From positions 1 through 64,000 of the forward strand of contig JAUCMV010000009.1 in NCBI GenBank assembly GCA_030435675.1: 64,000 nt of DNA. Reading direction: 5' to 3'. A program made the position numbers and the translations under genes. This stretch comes from Steinernema hermaphroditum (lineage: Eukaryota; Nematoda; Chromadorea; Rhabditida; Steinernematidae). Of the stretch, positions 26,319-36,135 are shown in pieces (positions within the stretch are counted from its first letter, which is position 1; every line of letters begins with the position of its first letter). The notes below the pieces were generated by a model, which was not told the origin of the DNA, searched no databases, and saw only the letters and a list, made by a program, of their open reading frames with translations.

Positions 26319-27614
26319 ATGGACACGGTGCCGTACGACTTCGTCGCCAGTGTGATGCGACTCATATTCTCGACGGATCTCTATATGCAAGCCAAACATA
26401 TCCGTGCGCTTGGAGGGAATTACGGTAGAATAGCTGGCCGAATAGCGCTGAAGTACGTGCATTGTGAGATATATGTCCCCGGGCTCTTCTCCGACGAACC
26501 TCTCGACGACGGTTCCGATCGGAAATTCTCCTGTTCGCCTGTGTTTAGGAGCAGTTTCTTCTGTAGGAAAGTGAGTCCCGATTCGATCGCCGGAGTAAGA
26601 GATATCCGTCGGTTCTCCGTAACGTTTTCCAAACGTTATTGGCTCGATGAAGTGCCAGACATTCGTGACGGTATCACCCATCGCCAATTCCTTAAACTGA
26701 TGCAAATCTATCGACACACTCGGTTCCGTGAGCTAGCCATTTGGGACTTCCCATTAAGAGACGCATTCCAATTCGGGGCAATTCCCAATGGCATGTCCTT
26801 CTTTAACTGCGTCACTTTGTGCTACCAGGAGAATATGTCATCTTTCAAAGAAGTCCTCATGAGGTTCTTGGACGCGCGAAAGCTGGAAGTGCTAAACTTG
26901 ATATGCCGTGGATTGGAAAACTACTACGACACATACGACACTCGCCCCAAGCCTCTACCCGAAAGTCCACCACCAGAATGGCTCCGCGAAATCCTTCTGA
27001 AGACGTTTCTGCAGCCTCAGATGACATATCTATATCTTTGCTTCAATCCTTCTTGGATGTCGACGACGTTTTTTGATGCGGTGGTCACCCGATGGATCCA
27101 GAGCCCCGAAACGTTTCCCGAAACTATCTTTAGACGTATCACCTTCAAGGGTGCTCCTTCGCCGATACTTCTGCAGAAGTTCGGCTTTCGCACCATCTGC
27201 ACCCCTCCCGTCCCAAATGATGATTTATTTTGGTGGCTGAGCGGCAGAGAACGGATTTTCGACCTTCCTCACCCCACGGAACAGAAGCGAAGACTTGTCC
27301 TGCATGTCTACATCAAAAGCGACATGTTCAGCCAACGGAGGAACATTTCTGGCAAAAAATTTTTTGCGCTTGCTTCCGACTGCATGCTCGAGTTCTGGTT
27401 CAACCACGGGGAAGCTGCCTCTTTCTGCCGAGAGGAAACCCTGAATCTGTACAACATCCCCTGGAGCGGATCAAGCGATTGCATCAAGGAAATCCCCGGA
27501 AATCGGTGCTCTACTGAAGCGCTCGTGTGTCTTGTTGTCCTTGTGATTCTTTTCCTCGCGTTCCTCCGTTTTGCCCTACTATTGTACTGCCCTTTGCATT
27601 GGGTTGATCCATGA
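26319..27614 (+). CDS. Predicted tail-anchored protein of a nematode-specific family (431 aa)
   Basis: The start chosen is ATG 26319 (MDTVPYDFVASVMRL); the frame is open upstream to 26271 but only from a TTG. Single exon. The N-terminus looks like a short F-box-like helix pair, followed by repeated aromatic-rich strands and FxDxV-type blocks without a catalytic motif I know. The C-terminus has one strong membrane segment (ALVCLVVLVILFLAFLRFAL) 30 residues from the end, with a short luminal tail, so it is probably tail-anchored in the ER or a similar membrane. Large families of MDxVP-starting proteins occur in some clade IV nematodes. Function unknown. The tandem copy is frameshifted at residue about 350. 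Confidence 0.7.
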   Translation: MDTVPYDFVASVMRLIFSTDLYMQAKHIRALGGNYGRIAGRIALKYVHCEIYVPGLFSDEPLDDGSDRKFSCSPVFRSSFFCRKVSPDSIAGVRDIRRFSVTFSKRYWLDEVPDIRDGITHRQFLKLMQIYRHTRFRELAIWDFPLRDAFQFGAIPNGMSFFNCVTLCYQENMSSFKEVLMRFLDARKLEVLNLICRGLENYYDTYDTRPKPLPESPPPEWLREILLKTFLQPQMTYLYLCFNPSWMSTTFFDAVVTRWIQSPETFPETIFRRITFKGAPSPILLQKFGFRTICTPPVPNDDLFWWLSGRERIFDLPHPTEQKRRLVLHVYIKSDMFSQRRNISGKKFFALASDCMLEFWFNHGEAASFCREETLNLYNIPWSGSSDCIKEIPGNRCSTEALVCLVVLVILFLAFLRFALLLYCPLHWVDP

Positions 27615-27805
27615 CAAATGGCCCATTTTGTAACCATCCTTTAATTATACAATGTTTGCTCCCAGGGCCAAGCCGATGGGTACATTGTTGAGTACAGTTA
27701 ATTCTCTCCCCATATTGTGGTTTGCACCTTGTCCACTGTATTCCTCTTGATGTTGTCACATTTTTTGACTCTAAACCCCCTGTGTTCTATGAACGGAGGA
27801 TCCAG

Positions 27806-27928
27806 ATGTTGCCCAAAAAATCAGCTGATGTTATTACGTGCCAATGGTGTGGAAAACGTTTCGGATGTGCGTTATCACACGCAACCGATGTTCACTACGT
27901 GATAGGATGCTCGCCGAAACAGAGATAA
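27806..27928 (+). CDS. Small zinc-finger ORF (40 aa)
   Basis: ATG 27806, 192 bp after the tail-anchored gene. It encodes CQWCGKRFGCALSHATDVHYVIGC, a C-x2-C...H...C arrangement like the small zinc-finger ORF at 5718. A truncated copy without ATG is at 5665-5718. It may be an exon or 3' end of a longer gene. Existence as a separate protein is uncertain. Confidence 0.35.
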   Translation: MLPKKSADVITCQWCGKRFGCALSHATDVHYVIGCSPKQR

Positions 27929-28160
27929 ACGTCTCCAAACAATGGAGATACGTAGATAACTGCTGCCACGCGGTAAAATCCTCAGATGTACAACGATAAA
28001 TGGTGCGGATCTTGCTCCAAGCACCGTGACGAAACACAAGCGTCACACGATAACCAACGGCTTCACAAACGACGACGACAACAACAATATGCGGACACTG
28101 GTCGCGCACTACAACGATACAACAAACGACAACGGTGCTTATCTTTTCACTCTTTTCACT
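27929..28160. other. No supported gene
   Basis: Short overlapping frames with ACGACGACAAC-type low complexity near 28070; nothing recognisable. Confidence 0.5.
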
Positions 28161-28201
28161 CGACCTCTTTTTCGCTTTTTTCTTCGATTATCGAGCTGTT
28201 T
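28161..28201 (+). repeat. 41-bp inverted repeat, left arm
   Basis: Perfect reverse complement of 28485-28525, 283 bp apart. The pair brackets the 21-bp minisatellite. Confidence 0.93.
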
Positions 28202-28301
28202 GCTCCGTGTACGGCAGTACTAAGATATCAGCGAAGCTGTTAAGACAACAGGCTCGCCCTTCGGGCTCGCGTTAAATCAATAGGCATAGTCCTAAGCCGG
28301 A

Positions 28302-28399
28302 GCCTAAGCCAAGCCGGGGTTTGCCTAAGCCAAGCCGGGGTCTGCCTAAGCCAAGCCGGGGTTTGCCTAAGCCCAGCCGGGGTTTGCCTAAGCCAAGCC
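28302..28399. repeat. 21-bp minisatellite, about 4.7 units
   Basis: Units at 28302, 28323, 28344, 28365 and a partial at 28386, each beginning GCCTAAGCC and containing AGCCGGGG. Confidence 0.93.
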
Positions 28400-28484
28400 A
28401 AAAATGAATGCAGGGCTCGCTTCGCTTGCTCGCAGCCTAAGTTTGTAGGCTGTTATCTTGTTAGTTATACTGGAAATCCGACAG

Positions 28485-28525
28485 AAACAGCTCGATAATC
28501 GAAGAAAAAAGCGAAAAAGAGGTCG
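28485..28525 (-). repeat. 41-bp inverted repeat, right arm
   Basis: Perfect reverse complement of 28161-28201. Confidence 0.93.
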
Positions 28526-28803
28526 AAAATTGGTGAAACTAAGGCGACAGAATGGTCCCGGAACGAATTGCCTGGCGCGGCAAGTAGATTTGTCCCCGCG
28601 TCAAATCGTTCTGCTCTCATGTCGGGGCGTGGCCCCGCGCTCCCGTCCCACGCGCGCCTCTGCCCGCGCGGCACGCTCGCTGCCCGCGGCAGTCTGCCCT
28701 GCAGCCTCACCCTTAAGCGGTCGCCCCGCGCCGCCTCCCCTAAAACCAGCCTGCCTTATCTCCCTCTCCTCTCCCCTCGTTATGCTTCCGCTACACCACG
28801 TAG
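28526..28803. other. GC-rich unassigned segment
   Basis: Very C-rich with CCCGCG and CGCGCC clusters. AATGGTCCCGGAACGAA near 28551 resembles the TIR of the fold-back element (13025), so it may be a mariner-type end. No gene is supported. Confidence 0.4.
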
Positions 28804-29022
28804 TAAGGTACAGATCGTCACAAAATCGATAATCCACCAATCAGCACATATTTAAGCCCCGCCCTAAAGATTGGATAGAAAGTGGGCGGAGTTTCATGGA
28901 ATGTGAATAATTATTAATCAATTATTAATTAATTAGTTATTAATCAATTATTAATTAATTAACTGTGTGACGATTGGTTGTAAACTGATTTTTGTTTCAT
29001 GAACCTGATGATCAATGATCAG
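28804..29022. repeat. MITE-like repeat F, copy 2
   Basis: Direct repeat of 25555-25815, same orientation. The two copies bracket the tail-anchored gene segment. Confidence 0.8.
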
Positions 29023-29619
29023 GTTGCGGTTGTCTTCCGAAGTCCATGAGTCAGAAGTGAACGACACAAATTTAGCACTTTCCAGACGATTCTGGATTCT
29101 CTTCTTGTATTCTTCGTACAAGTTGGGGATATCTGTTCTCGAAACAGAGGTTCGTGATCTATAGACTATACCGTTATTTGAAATTTTCGGAGAAAACTTA
29201 CCTCACGTTGTACCACGGTGCTAGAATTTAGAACAAATTAACGAATCCTCGTCGTTCGACGATACAGAAAGGTTCTGAATCCACAGCCACCATCAACGCT
29301 ATGGCTCTGTTGACTGCGGCTGTTTTCGCACCGTCTTCTCTCCAATCTCCTTAACTCAACAAAGATAAATAGGACATTTATTCTGTCGTGACTTACTGAT
29401 ACATGATATGATGGAAGGTGTCTTGTCATCAACCTTTCGTTTCTTTACTGCATGGACCGCACCGGAAAAAACTGCGTAATCATCTGCGTGCTTCGACTTC
29501 AAATGTCTTGAAAGTCCGCTAGTATTTCCGTCTTTTCGAGAAATTTTTTTGCGACAGGACAGGCATACGGCTGCGTCGCTTTGCAGATCGAAGTAATCCG
29601 CGTAGCGTGAAGAACTCAT
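29023..29619 (-). pseudogene. hAT transposase 2: BED zinc finger and following exons (truncated)
   Basis: Exon 1 (29619-29397) from ATG: a BED-type finger (CLSCRKKISRK...RHLKSKH) and a basic segment. Donor GTAAGT at 29396; a 45-bp intron; exon 2 (29349-29202) with AVDSEPFCIVERRGF; donor GTAAGT; exon 3 from 29158 with DIPNLYEEYKKR and SDSWTSEDNR. Similarity ends at 29023. There is an in-frame stop in exon 2 after VNLF. Lacks the catalytic core and dimerisation domain. Confidence 0.75.
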
Positions 29620-29844
29620 AATAGCGAGATCGCAGAAGAACGGAGTTTTAGCGGAGTTTCCTCCTCACATGTTTACCGTAACTACCGTACTCTTCGAAAT
29701 GGAATACAGTAATCCGTGTGAGACCGAGCATCAAAGTCTCGCCGAGAGTCTCAGCACTTTTCCGAGACCGAGACTACCGAGACCGAGACTGAAAAAAAGA
29801 CGAGAATTCCGAGACCGAGACGAGACCGAGACTGCACGGCTCTG
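29023..29844 (-). mobile_element. hAT element 2, 5' part only
   Basis: The minus-strand 5' end at 29844 starts CAGAGCCGTGCA, similar to the hAT element 1 end CAGGGCTGTGCG. Subterminal GTCTCG arrays occupy 29700-29840. It is cut at 29022 by repeat F. Protein is about 60% similar to element 1 in the shared exons. Confidence 0.78.
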
Positions 29845-29892
29845 GTCCCGATCCGTCACAGAGAAATGAAATAGAGTCAGAAGGACCCGGGA
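29645..29892. repeat. GAGACC subterminal repeat array and inter-hAT spacer
   Basis: Multiple GAGACCGAGACT-type units at 29762-29832, interpreted as the subterminal repeats of hAT 2; 29845-29892 is the spacer to hAT 1 and contains the first TSD copy (29885-29892). Confidence 0.7.
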
Positions 29893-32266
29893 GCAGGGCT
29901 GTGCGAGTTTTGAGTTTTGAGTTTTGGGGTTTTGAGGCTTTTTTTGGGTTTTGAGTTTTGAGTTTTGAGTTTTGAATTTTTGGCAAAACTCGACTCAAAA
30001 CTCGGTCCTGAAGCGAAATCTATGAAATCCCAGTTTGGGGAAATGTTTCCGCACATTTCCATTCACCTTTCTGTATTCAACTGTTCGCCGTGAGCTAGCG
30101 CTATGGGACTGTCTGTTTACGATGATTACTTCGCGACTGATGTCGCGAAAGGCACAACGAAGTGCAGAACTTGTAAACAAGAGGTTTCGCGAAAGAATGG
30201 TGGTACAACAAGCCTCATCAAGCATATGAAGCGCCATCATGAAGGATTATATGAGCAACTACAAGAACGGAAGACAGAACCGAATAACAAGAAGAGGAAG
30301 CTCGATCCACAGACGCCTTCTATTTCGTCTGCATTTGGTAAACTTTCCGTTTGGTTGATATATCAACTTTTAATTTAGGAGCTTGGCAACCTGGCGGAAC
30401 CAGATATGAATCTGCATCTCGTGCGTTGGCATTGATGCTAGCGGTCGATTCGCAACCGTTCGCAATGGTGGACAGACCGGGATTCCAAAATTTCTGCAAA
30501 GTTCTGGCTCCATCTTTCAAAATACGGTACTTTTATTGTAACTATGTCTTTTGTAACTATGTTAATTATTAGGTCTCGCACGTCCATGATGCGGATGGAT
30601 ATTCCCACACTTTACGCAGATTACAAGAAGCGAGTCCAAGGCCGAGTGGAAAAAGCCTCGTACATCTCCTTTACCACAGACTCGTGGTCTTCCGAAGACA
30701 ATCGACATTCCTTGTTATCGCTTACCGGGCACTGGGTCCATGGCGGACGACAAGAGTTCCGAGTCCTAGGAGTGATTCCTATCCGCGGCCGCCACAACTC
30801 TGAGAATCTATCTAGTCTTCTTCTGTCCTGCCTGGCCGACTTCATCGGAAAAGATGACAAGAACAAGTGTCATTTGGTTGTGAGGGACGCAGCAAGTACT
30901 ATGAAGAAGACAACACGGATGTGTGGCTTGGCTTCGATAGACTGCTTCGCACATAAACTTCAACTGGTAAGTTCCGATTAATTCCAACTCTTACTGAATT
31001 GGCTGACTTCAGGCTGTCTACGGTGGACTCGGAAGCGTTATCGATGACGAAGACCAATTTACAACCCTCATTGAGAACACTAAGAAATTTGTCCGAAAGT
31101 TGAGGAAATCGCCGGTGGATAGAGATCACTTTAAGGATCTCCAATCACTTGAGAAGCTTTCTCCGCGTTGGCTCGTAAAGGTAAATGTGCGGATTAAGCG
31201 TAAGTCAGTTCTTTGATTCAGGGAATCGAAGTGCGTTGGAGTTCGCTCCACGATATGCTTGAGCGCTTCGTGGAAAACCGCTCTGTCGTGAAGGCTTTTC
31301 TAATTGACCGAAGCGATTATCCCAAGTTTAACTCCGGCGATTTTTCGATGATGATGAAGATCCTCCATGCACTGAAACCCATCAAAGAAGCAACGACGAT
31401 GCTCCAAGGCCGATCCGTGACAATATCCGCCGTCATTCCTACAATCTTCGTTCTACGACGTGCCCTAAATGATGCTGCCTCGGAACTTTGTTATCCGGGA
31501 TCGAAAGCGACGCCAATTTTGTTGTAGCAACATTGCTTGATGCACGTTTCAAGCGCGATTTCATCGAGGCGGAGAAAAAGGACGAAGCAGCTGCTTGCCT
31601 TATGGATGCAGCCTTCGAAGTTCTCAACGACGCAAATGCCCGAATCAAGACCTCAACAAAGCCTCCTGTTGCAGCAACGGATGATAACAGCAGCCAGATG
31701 TCGTTTTTTGAGAAGTACCGATCCGTCCAGATATCAGAAGACCCTATCAGCTCACCTCCTTTGGATGACAAACTGCGGCTACGTCTGGTAAAGAAAAACT
31801 TTGGCTATTGAGTACAACGTCATGTTTAGGAAGTCGATAAATACCTCGGCGAATCAGCTCAACCACTTGCCGATCCGATTCAATACTGGGCAAACACTGT
31901 GTATGCCGAACAGTTCCCCACTCTGTCGCAGATGGCCAAGAAGTATTTATCCGCTCCGGCCACGTCAGTCGAAAGCGAAAGACTGTTCTCTACTGCATCA
32001 CTGGCACTCACCAATCTCCGAAGGTCGATGTCACCCGAAAACCTCCAGAAGCTGCTATTCCTGAAGTCCAATGTGCCGCTGGAAGGCTTCGCCGAAAAAA
32101 CGACCTAATACTACTGTATTTCTGTTATTCCAGCGTTATTTGTTAAAGTTGTTCCAGAATTACTTTTGAGTTTTGAGTTTTGGTTTCGAGTTTTGAGTTT
32201 TGGTTTTGAGGTCGTCAAAAAAGTTTTGAGTTTTGACTTTCGAGTTTTGAGTTTCGCACAGCCCTG
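29893..32266 (+). mobile_element. hAT element 1 (2,374 bp), TSD CCCGGGAG
   Basis: Ends CAGGGCTGTGCGA and TCGCACAGCCCTG form 13-bp terminal inverted repeats. The 8-bp duplication CCCGGGAG is exact at 29885-29892 and 32267-32274. Arrays of GAGTTTTGAGTTTTG lie just inside both ends. All are hallmarks of hAT transposons. The exact duplication indicates a fairly recent insertion. The target was a tRNA-like sequence. Confidence 0.95.
30103..32108 (+). pseudogene. hAT transposase 1 (spliced, internally disrupted)
   Basis: Exons as read: 30103-30337, 30379-30526, 30573-30966, 31013-31180, 31222-about 31480, then to 31787 and 31830-32108; introns are 41-46 bp with GT and AG ends. A BED zinc finger (CRTCKQEVSRKN...HMKRHH) starts the protein; TTDSWSSEDNRHSLLSLTGHW and DAASTMKK lie in the RNase H-like fold; the end is a typical hAT dimerisation domain (YLSAPATSVESERLFSTAS...LRRSMSPENLQKLLFLKSN). 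Around 31470-31510 the frame shifts and a piece of the insertion domain seems lost, so it is probably inactive. Confidence 0.85.
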
Positions 32267-32271
32267 CCCGG

Positions 32272-32336
32272 GAGGAGTCGAACCTGGAAGCCTCGCGCGG
32301 AAGCCGCCTTGTACCACTCAGCCACAAGCGCACTAA
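32272..32336 (-). tRNA. tRNA-like sequence, target of hAT 1
   Basis: The minus strand has GTGGCTGAGTGG (A box) and GGTTCGACTCC (B box). Even with the hAT removed, acceptor arms do not pair. Probably a tRNA-derived repeat. Confidence 0.3.
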
Positions 32337-32392
32337 GGGTGGAAGGTCAGAGAGGGTATACATACCCGTCGTCTATCCTTTGATAATTAAAA

Positions 32393-32470
32393 GTTCGCAG
32401 CCGGAGTCGAACCTGCAAGCGATGACGTCACCCTCTCGTATCAACGCGCGCCCTTGACCAGTCAACCACA
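32393..32470 (-). tRNA. tRNA-like sequence with acceptor pairing
   Basis: The minus strand begins GTTCGTG and ends TGCGAAC, which pair over seven positions with two G-T wobbles. B box GGTTCGACTCC; D stem TTGA/TCAA; a T4 follows. The anticodon arm is not clear, so it is either a derived tRNA or a SINE head. Confidence 0.38.
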
Positions 32471-32879
32471 CGAACAGTCAGGATTGAGGAGGGAGAGAGT
32501 ATACATAACCCCCCCCCGTCTGATCTTTGACCTTGAAAAATTGCAGCAGGGGGGGCGAAGGTGTGTCGAGGCCCGTGGGAAGGTGAAGGGGCCAGACGCT
32601 GGGAAAATCATAATTACAATTAGAAAGGTGTACCGATTGACCTTTTAGGACAACAAAGTATCATCTTGGGGTCATCACTTTTGGAGGGTAAGAGAGGTAA
32701 TTCAGCAAAGAAAAAGCTGTTCCTGAACATTGTTTCCAGAGATATACGCTTCATGTTCCATTTATACGTGTTCCATGTTTTACAGATTTACAGATTTATT
32801 TTACAATATCATATGCTTACACATAGTTGCACCCAAAGTTATCACCATCTTCGTTCGTAGTTTCTTCTTGTTCTTCTGC
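32471..32879. other. No supported gene
   Basis: Contains GAGAGTATACATA followed by a C10 run near 32505, similar to the GAGGGTATACATACCC block at 32353. This suggests a second decayed unit of the tRNA-like repeat. Short ORFs only. Confidence 0.45.
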
Positions 32880-32895
32880 CGCGGAGACGATCCCT

Positions 32896-33572
32896 TCAAA
32901 CAATGGAGCTTCGGGCCTGAGCTTCAGACGTTTGATCTCCTCGGTAGCACCACGATGAGAGATCTTCGGTCCGTGCGAGGTTCTGCCAGCGTTGAGTTCC
33001 TACTGTCCTCACGATGTCGTCCCTCCAGCGTGTCCTCGGTCTTCCCAGCGGGCGTGTGTTCGGAGGCCTCCATTCCGTGATCCGGGTGGACCATTTGTCG
33101 CGGTCTTCGACGTTGTTCGCCAATTTCCACGCGAACGTCCACTTCCGTTTAATCGCAGTTTCACAGATGTCTTTCACTTTCGTCACTCCTCGAATCCAAT
33201 CGTTTGTTCTTCTGTCTAGTAGTCTCACTCCGATCATCCGACGCTTCGTTGCGCTGCCGCCAGTTTCTTCTTCATTGACTTGGTAAGGGCCCAAGTTTCG
33301 GATCCATAAAGCATTGTTGGCAGGATGCACATGTCGAACAGCCTTCTTTTCCATTTCATGTCAACGGATGGGGAAGTTAGGAGAACTTTATGTTGCCTGA
33401 ACGCATTCCATCCGGAGCTGATGCGGCGTCCTACTTCTTTTCTGTGGTCTCTGATCATCTCGACTTCCTGGCCTAAATATACGAAGCTTTTTACACACTC
33501 TAAACTCACATCATTTAGGCGAATGTCGAGTTCTTCATTCGTCAAGATTTTCGTCTTCGTCTCGTTGATCTT
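32896..33572 (-). pseudogene. RTE polyprotein C-terminal region
   Basis: Two minus-strand frames. The first (33545-33237) has KSFVYLGQEVE and LPTMLYGSETWALTK, the post-RT region of RTE and related LINEs. The second (33354-32896) has TRPLGRPRTRWRDDIVR and W-rich ends. They need a frame change near 33300. Confidence 0.82.
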
Positions 33573-34089
33573 GGAGTCTCACTCTTGTCGCGGTGGCGAG
33601 CGGTCGGTCCCCCCGGTCGCTCTCCGAGTGTCCGGTTGGTCTGATGGTAAACCCTGTGGCAGTTGTGAGTTTTCCGGCTTCCAGAGGGAATTGGGACACC
33701 CGGAAGCCGTAGTCCCACCACCGCTGACAAACAAGATGTCCGACGCCAGGAATCCGGCTGCGTGAGATGTCACCCTGAAGGTCGCCGACGCTCTGAGGAC
33801 CACCGAAGACGCAATTCCCGGACCACGAATTCATCTCTCCGAAGAAGATGCGAGCTCAAAAGCCTCCTCTGTGCCGCAAACGCCCCGAGAAGAAGAAGTT
33901 CTACTGCCATTTCCGAAGTTTTGCCGTCTCCCACATGCCCCGTGATGCGCGCCGTCTCCGACCGGTTCGCCATAAGCGCCACGCCAGGGATGAAGCCGGC
34001 TAAAACGAGACATCCTCCGTTTGTCTATTATTCGGTGTTGTGCAAGGCGCAAGCCTTTGATTCACGAAATAAACTCGTAAACTCGTAAA
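33573..34089 (+). mobile_element. 517-bp non-autonomous element derived from the RTE head, TSD 12 bp
   Basis: Flanked by CTCGTTGATCTT at 33561-33572 and 34090-34101. The first 240 bp or so are the RTE 5' head (89-95% like 1256-1016 reversed); the next 250 bp are unrelated to the RTE body. It ends with AATAAA and a CTCGTAAA tandem tail. Target duplication, tail and head fit a SINE-like element mobilised by the RTE, inserted into the RTE coding region. Confidence 0.85.
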
Positions 34090-34101
34090 CTCGTTGATCT
34101 T

Positions 34102-35640
34102 TAGCCCATGTCGTCGGGAGATGGCGTTGAGCTCGTTTACCATCGTCTGAAGCTCTTCTTGCGAGTTGGCAATTAGTGCTATGTCATCTGCAAAACGAAG
34201 GTTGTTGAGTTTCGTACCGTTGACGTTGATTCCATATTGGTTCCAATTCAGTTGTTGGAAGACGCTTTCCAGTGCCGCAGTGAATAGTTTCGGACTGATG
34301 ACGTCACCTTGTCTCACTCCTCGTTGTATTTCGATTGTTATGCGATCATCTCCTAGTTGGATGTGAGACTTGGCTTCTCCGTATATTTTCCGCATCATTG
34401 CCGTGATTTGAGCCGGCACTCCTTGCTCTTGAAGGGCTTTCCACACCGCATTCATTTCAATCGAGTCGAAGGCCTTTTCGTAATCTACAAATGCAATATA
34501 CAAGGGAATCTGGTACTCACGGGCACGTTCTAGAAGTTCGTTGAGCGCATGAAGGTGATCGATTGTTGAGTAGTTCTTCCGAAAACCAGCTTGTTCCACT
34601 GGTTGTGCTTCATCTAATACGCGTTCAATCCGCTGGTTGATCACTTTTGTGAATAACTTGTAGATCACTGGGAGCAGAGATATGGGACGGTAGTTCTTGA
34701 TTTGCAGTGGGTCTCCCTTTTTGTACAGCAATATCGTAGACGAATCCGCCATCTTATCCGGGAGTTCGCAGTGGGTAACACATCTGTTGAAGAGATTTGT
34801 CAACATTGGAAGAAGCTCTTTCTTTGCGGACTTCAGCATTTCTACAGTGATGTTGTCGATTCCAGGGCTTTTTCCGCATTTTGTTCGGTTTAGCGCCTCT
34901 TCGACCTCGCTTCTTAGAATCATTTGGCATTCGTCTGTTGACTCGAATTCTCTGTAATCAACGTGAACCGTCTGCGTATATAAGTCTTCGTAGAAATTCC
35001 TGATGACATCATGTATGTCTGACTTACTTGTGCAGAGGCTACCTTCTTTATCACGGATTTGGATGATCTGCTTTCTTCCTACGGCCACTTCTCCGCGAAT
35101 TTTCCGCAAACCTTTTGAGTTTGTTATCGCCTTTTCCACCAGTTCTCGATGGTGGTTCGCGATATCCTTTCTCACGCATCTCATGCCTCTGACGAAGCAG
35201 TTGTTTCGTTGAATCGGATAGTCTATCCTTGCGGATGATCGGTTCGTTAGCGAGTTCGGCAGCATCTTGAAGTGTTCTGACCAGTTCCTCGTATTCATTT
35301 GACGTTGTACCACGGCTTATCAATCGTGAAGCGACAGCAGCCTGGAAAATTTCACGATTTAGGCGGTATTTACCTTTAGACTGCTGTCGTTCGTTTGACG
35401 CTGAGGTTGTACTTTCTGATTTGATCTCTGCACGAAGTAGCCGGTGGTCGGAACCTGCGAAGTGCTTTCCGAGAACGGTTGATGATTTGAAATTGAGGCA
35501 TTTCGGCGCCAGAACGTAATCAATGCAGTTTCTCGTACGGCGATCAGGGGATAACCATGTCCATCTGCGTCCAGGTCTGCTTTTAAAGTATGAATTTACT
35601 GATCGCAGGTTGAAATCGCATATGAGCTCGCATATGCTTC
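34102..35640 (-). pseudogene. RTE endonuclease end and reverse transcriptase
   Basis: The long minus-strand frame (to 35313) includes KCGKSPGIDNIT, KNYRPISLLPVIYKLFTKV, VEQAGFRKNYSTIDHL, AFVDYEKAFDSI (first catalytic Asp), GVRQGDVISPKLF and LRFADDIALIA (FADD active site), ending at GLKINE where the insertion lies. The 5' part (35640-35180) encodes the endonuclease end with a SDHR motif in a different frame. RTE reverse transcriptases copy their RNA at a nicked chromosomal target. Catalytic residues of the RT are intact but frame change, insertion and deletion make it inactive. Confidence 0.85.
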
Positions 35641-35983
35641 GAAAAGATGAGTCCCTGGTCCAGAAGTTGCGTTTTCGTCGGTGGTGGCATCCTCAGAGCG
35701 TCGGCGACCTTCGGGATGACATCGCACGCAGCCGGATTCCTGGCGTCGGACATCTTGTTGTCAGTGGTGGTGGGACTACGGCTTCCGGGTGTCCCAATTC
35801 CCTCTGGAAGCCGGAAAACTCATACATGCCACAGGGTTTGCTGTCTGACCAACCGGACGCTCAAAGAGCGACCGGAGGGACCGACCGCTCGCCACCGCGA
35901 CACGAGTGAGATAAGTAGCTGCGGCTCCTAAAGCTTATAGCTATGTTTTGGTTTGTGATAACACCACGAGCCCTTTCGTATGC

Positions 35984-36135
35984 CTCTTTCAGGAAAATGG
36001 AAAGACAGAGGTAAAGCTCCGGGGAATAACCCTCGATGCTGATGTCTCCAAAATGATTCACTTTGAATCAATGAAGGAGCTGGTCGAAGAGTTCGTCGAT
36101 CACACCAAAATACGAGCCGACGGCACACGTCTGGT
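35984..36135 (+). pseudogene. Possible Polinton polymerase B fragment, tandem copy 2
   Basis: Identical to 1329-1480; see that entry for the basis and uncertainty. Confidence 0.42.

Larger units (their letters stand above)
1..34655. repeat. 34,655-bp tandem unit, copy 1
   Basis: Every recognisable feature here recurs 34,655 bp downstream in the same order and strand, and position 34656 continues seamlessly from 34655. The phase of the unit is arbitrary because the window starts inside an RTE element. Offsets drift by one base at three homopolymers (34,655 to 34,656 to 34,655 to 34,654). Whether this is biological or an assembly artefact cannot be settled from the sequence. Confidence 0.97.
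32880..35911 (-). mobile_element. RTE non-LTR retrotransposon, internally deleted, with nested insertion
   Basis: Read on the minus strand: 5' head (35911-35671), end of endonuclease, reverse transcriptase, a 517-bp insertion (34089-33573), and the C-terminal domain. About 2.5 kb without the insertion, compared with about 3.2 kb for typical RTE elements; the missing part is the endonuclease N-terminus. It spans the boundary between the two tandem copies as defined by the window start. Confidence 0.85.

Noticed and set aside
28302..28399. CRISPR array
   Set aside because: Units are 21 bp without spacers and the genome is eukaryotic.
30103..32108. Host ZBED-type gene instead of a transposon
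   Set aside because: Terminal inverted repeats and an exact 8-bp duplication show it is a hAT element.
32393..32470. Functional tRNA-Leu or tRNA-Ser
   Set aside because: Acceptor arms pair, but no regular anticodon arm could be folded.
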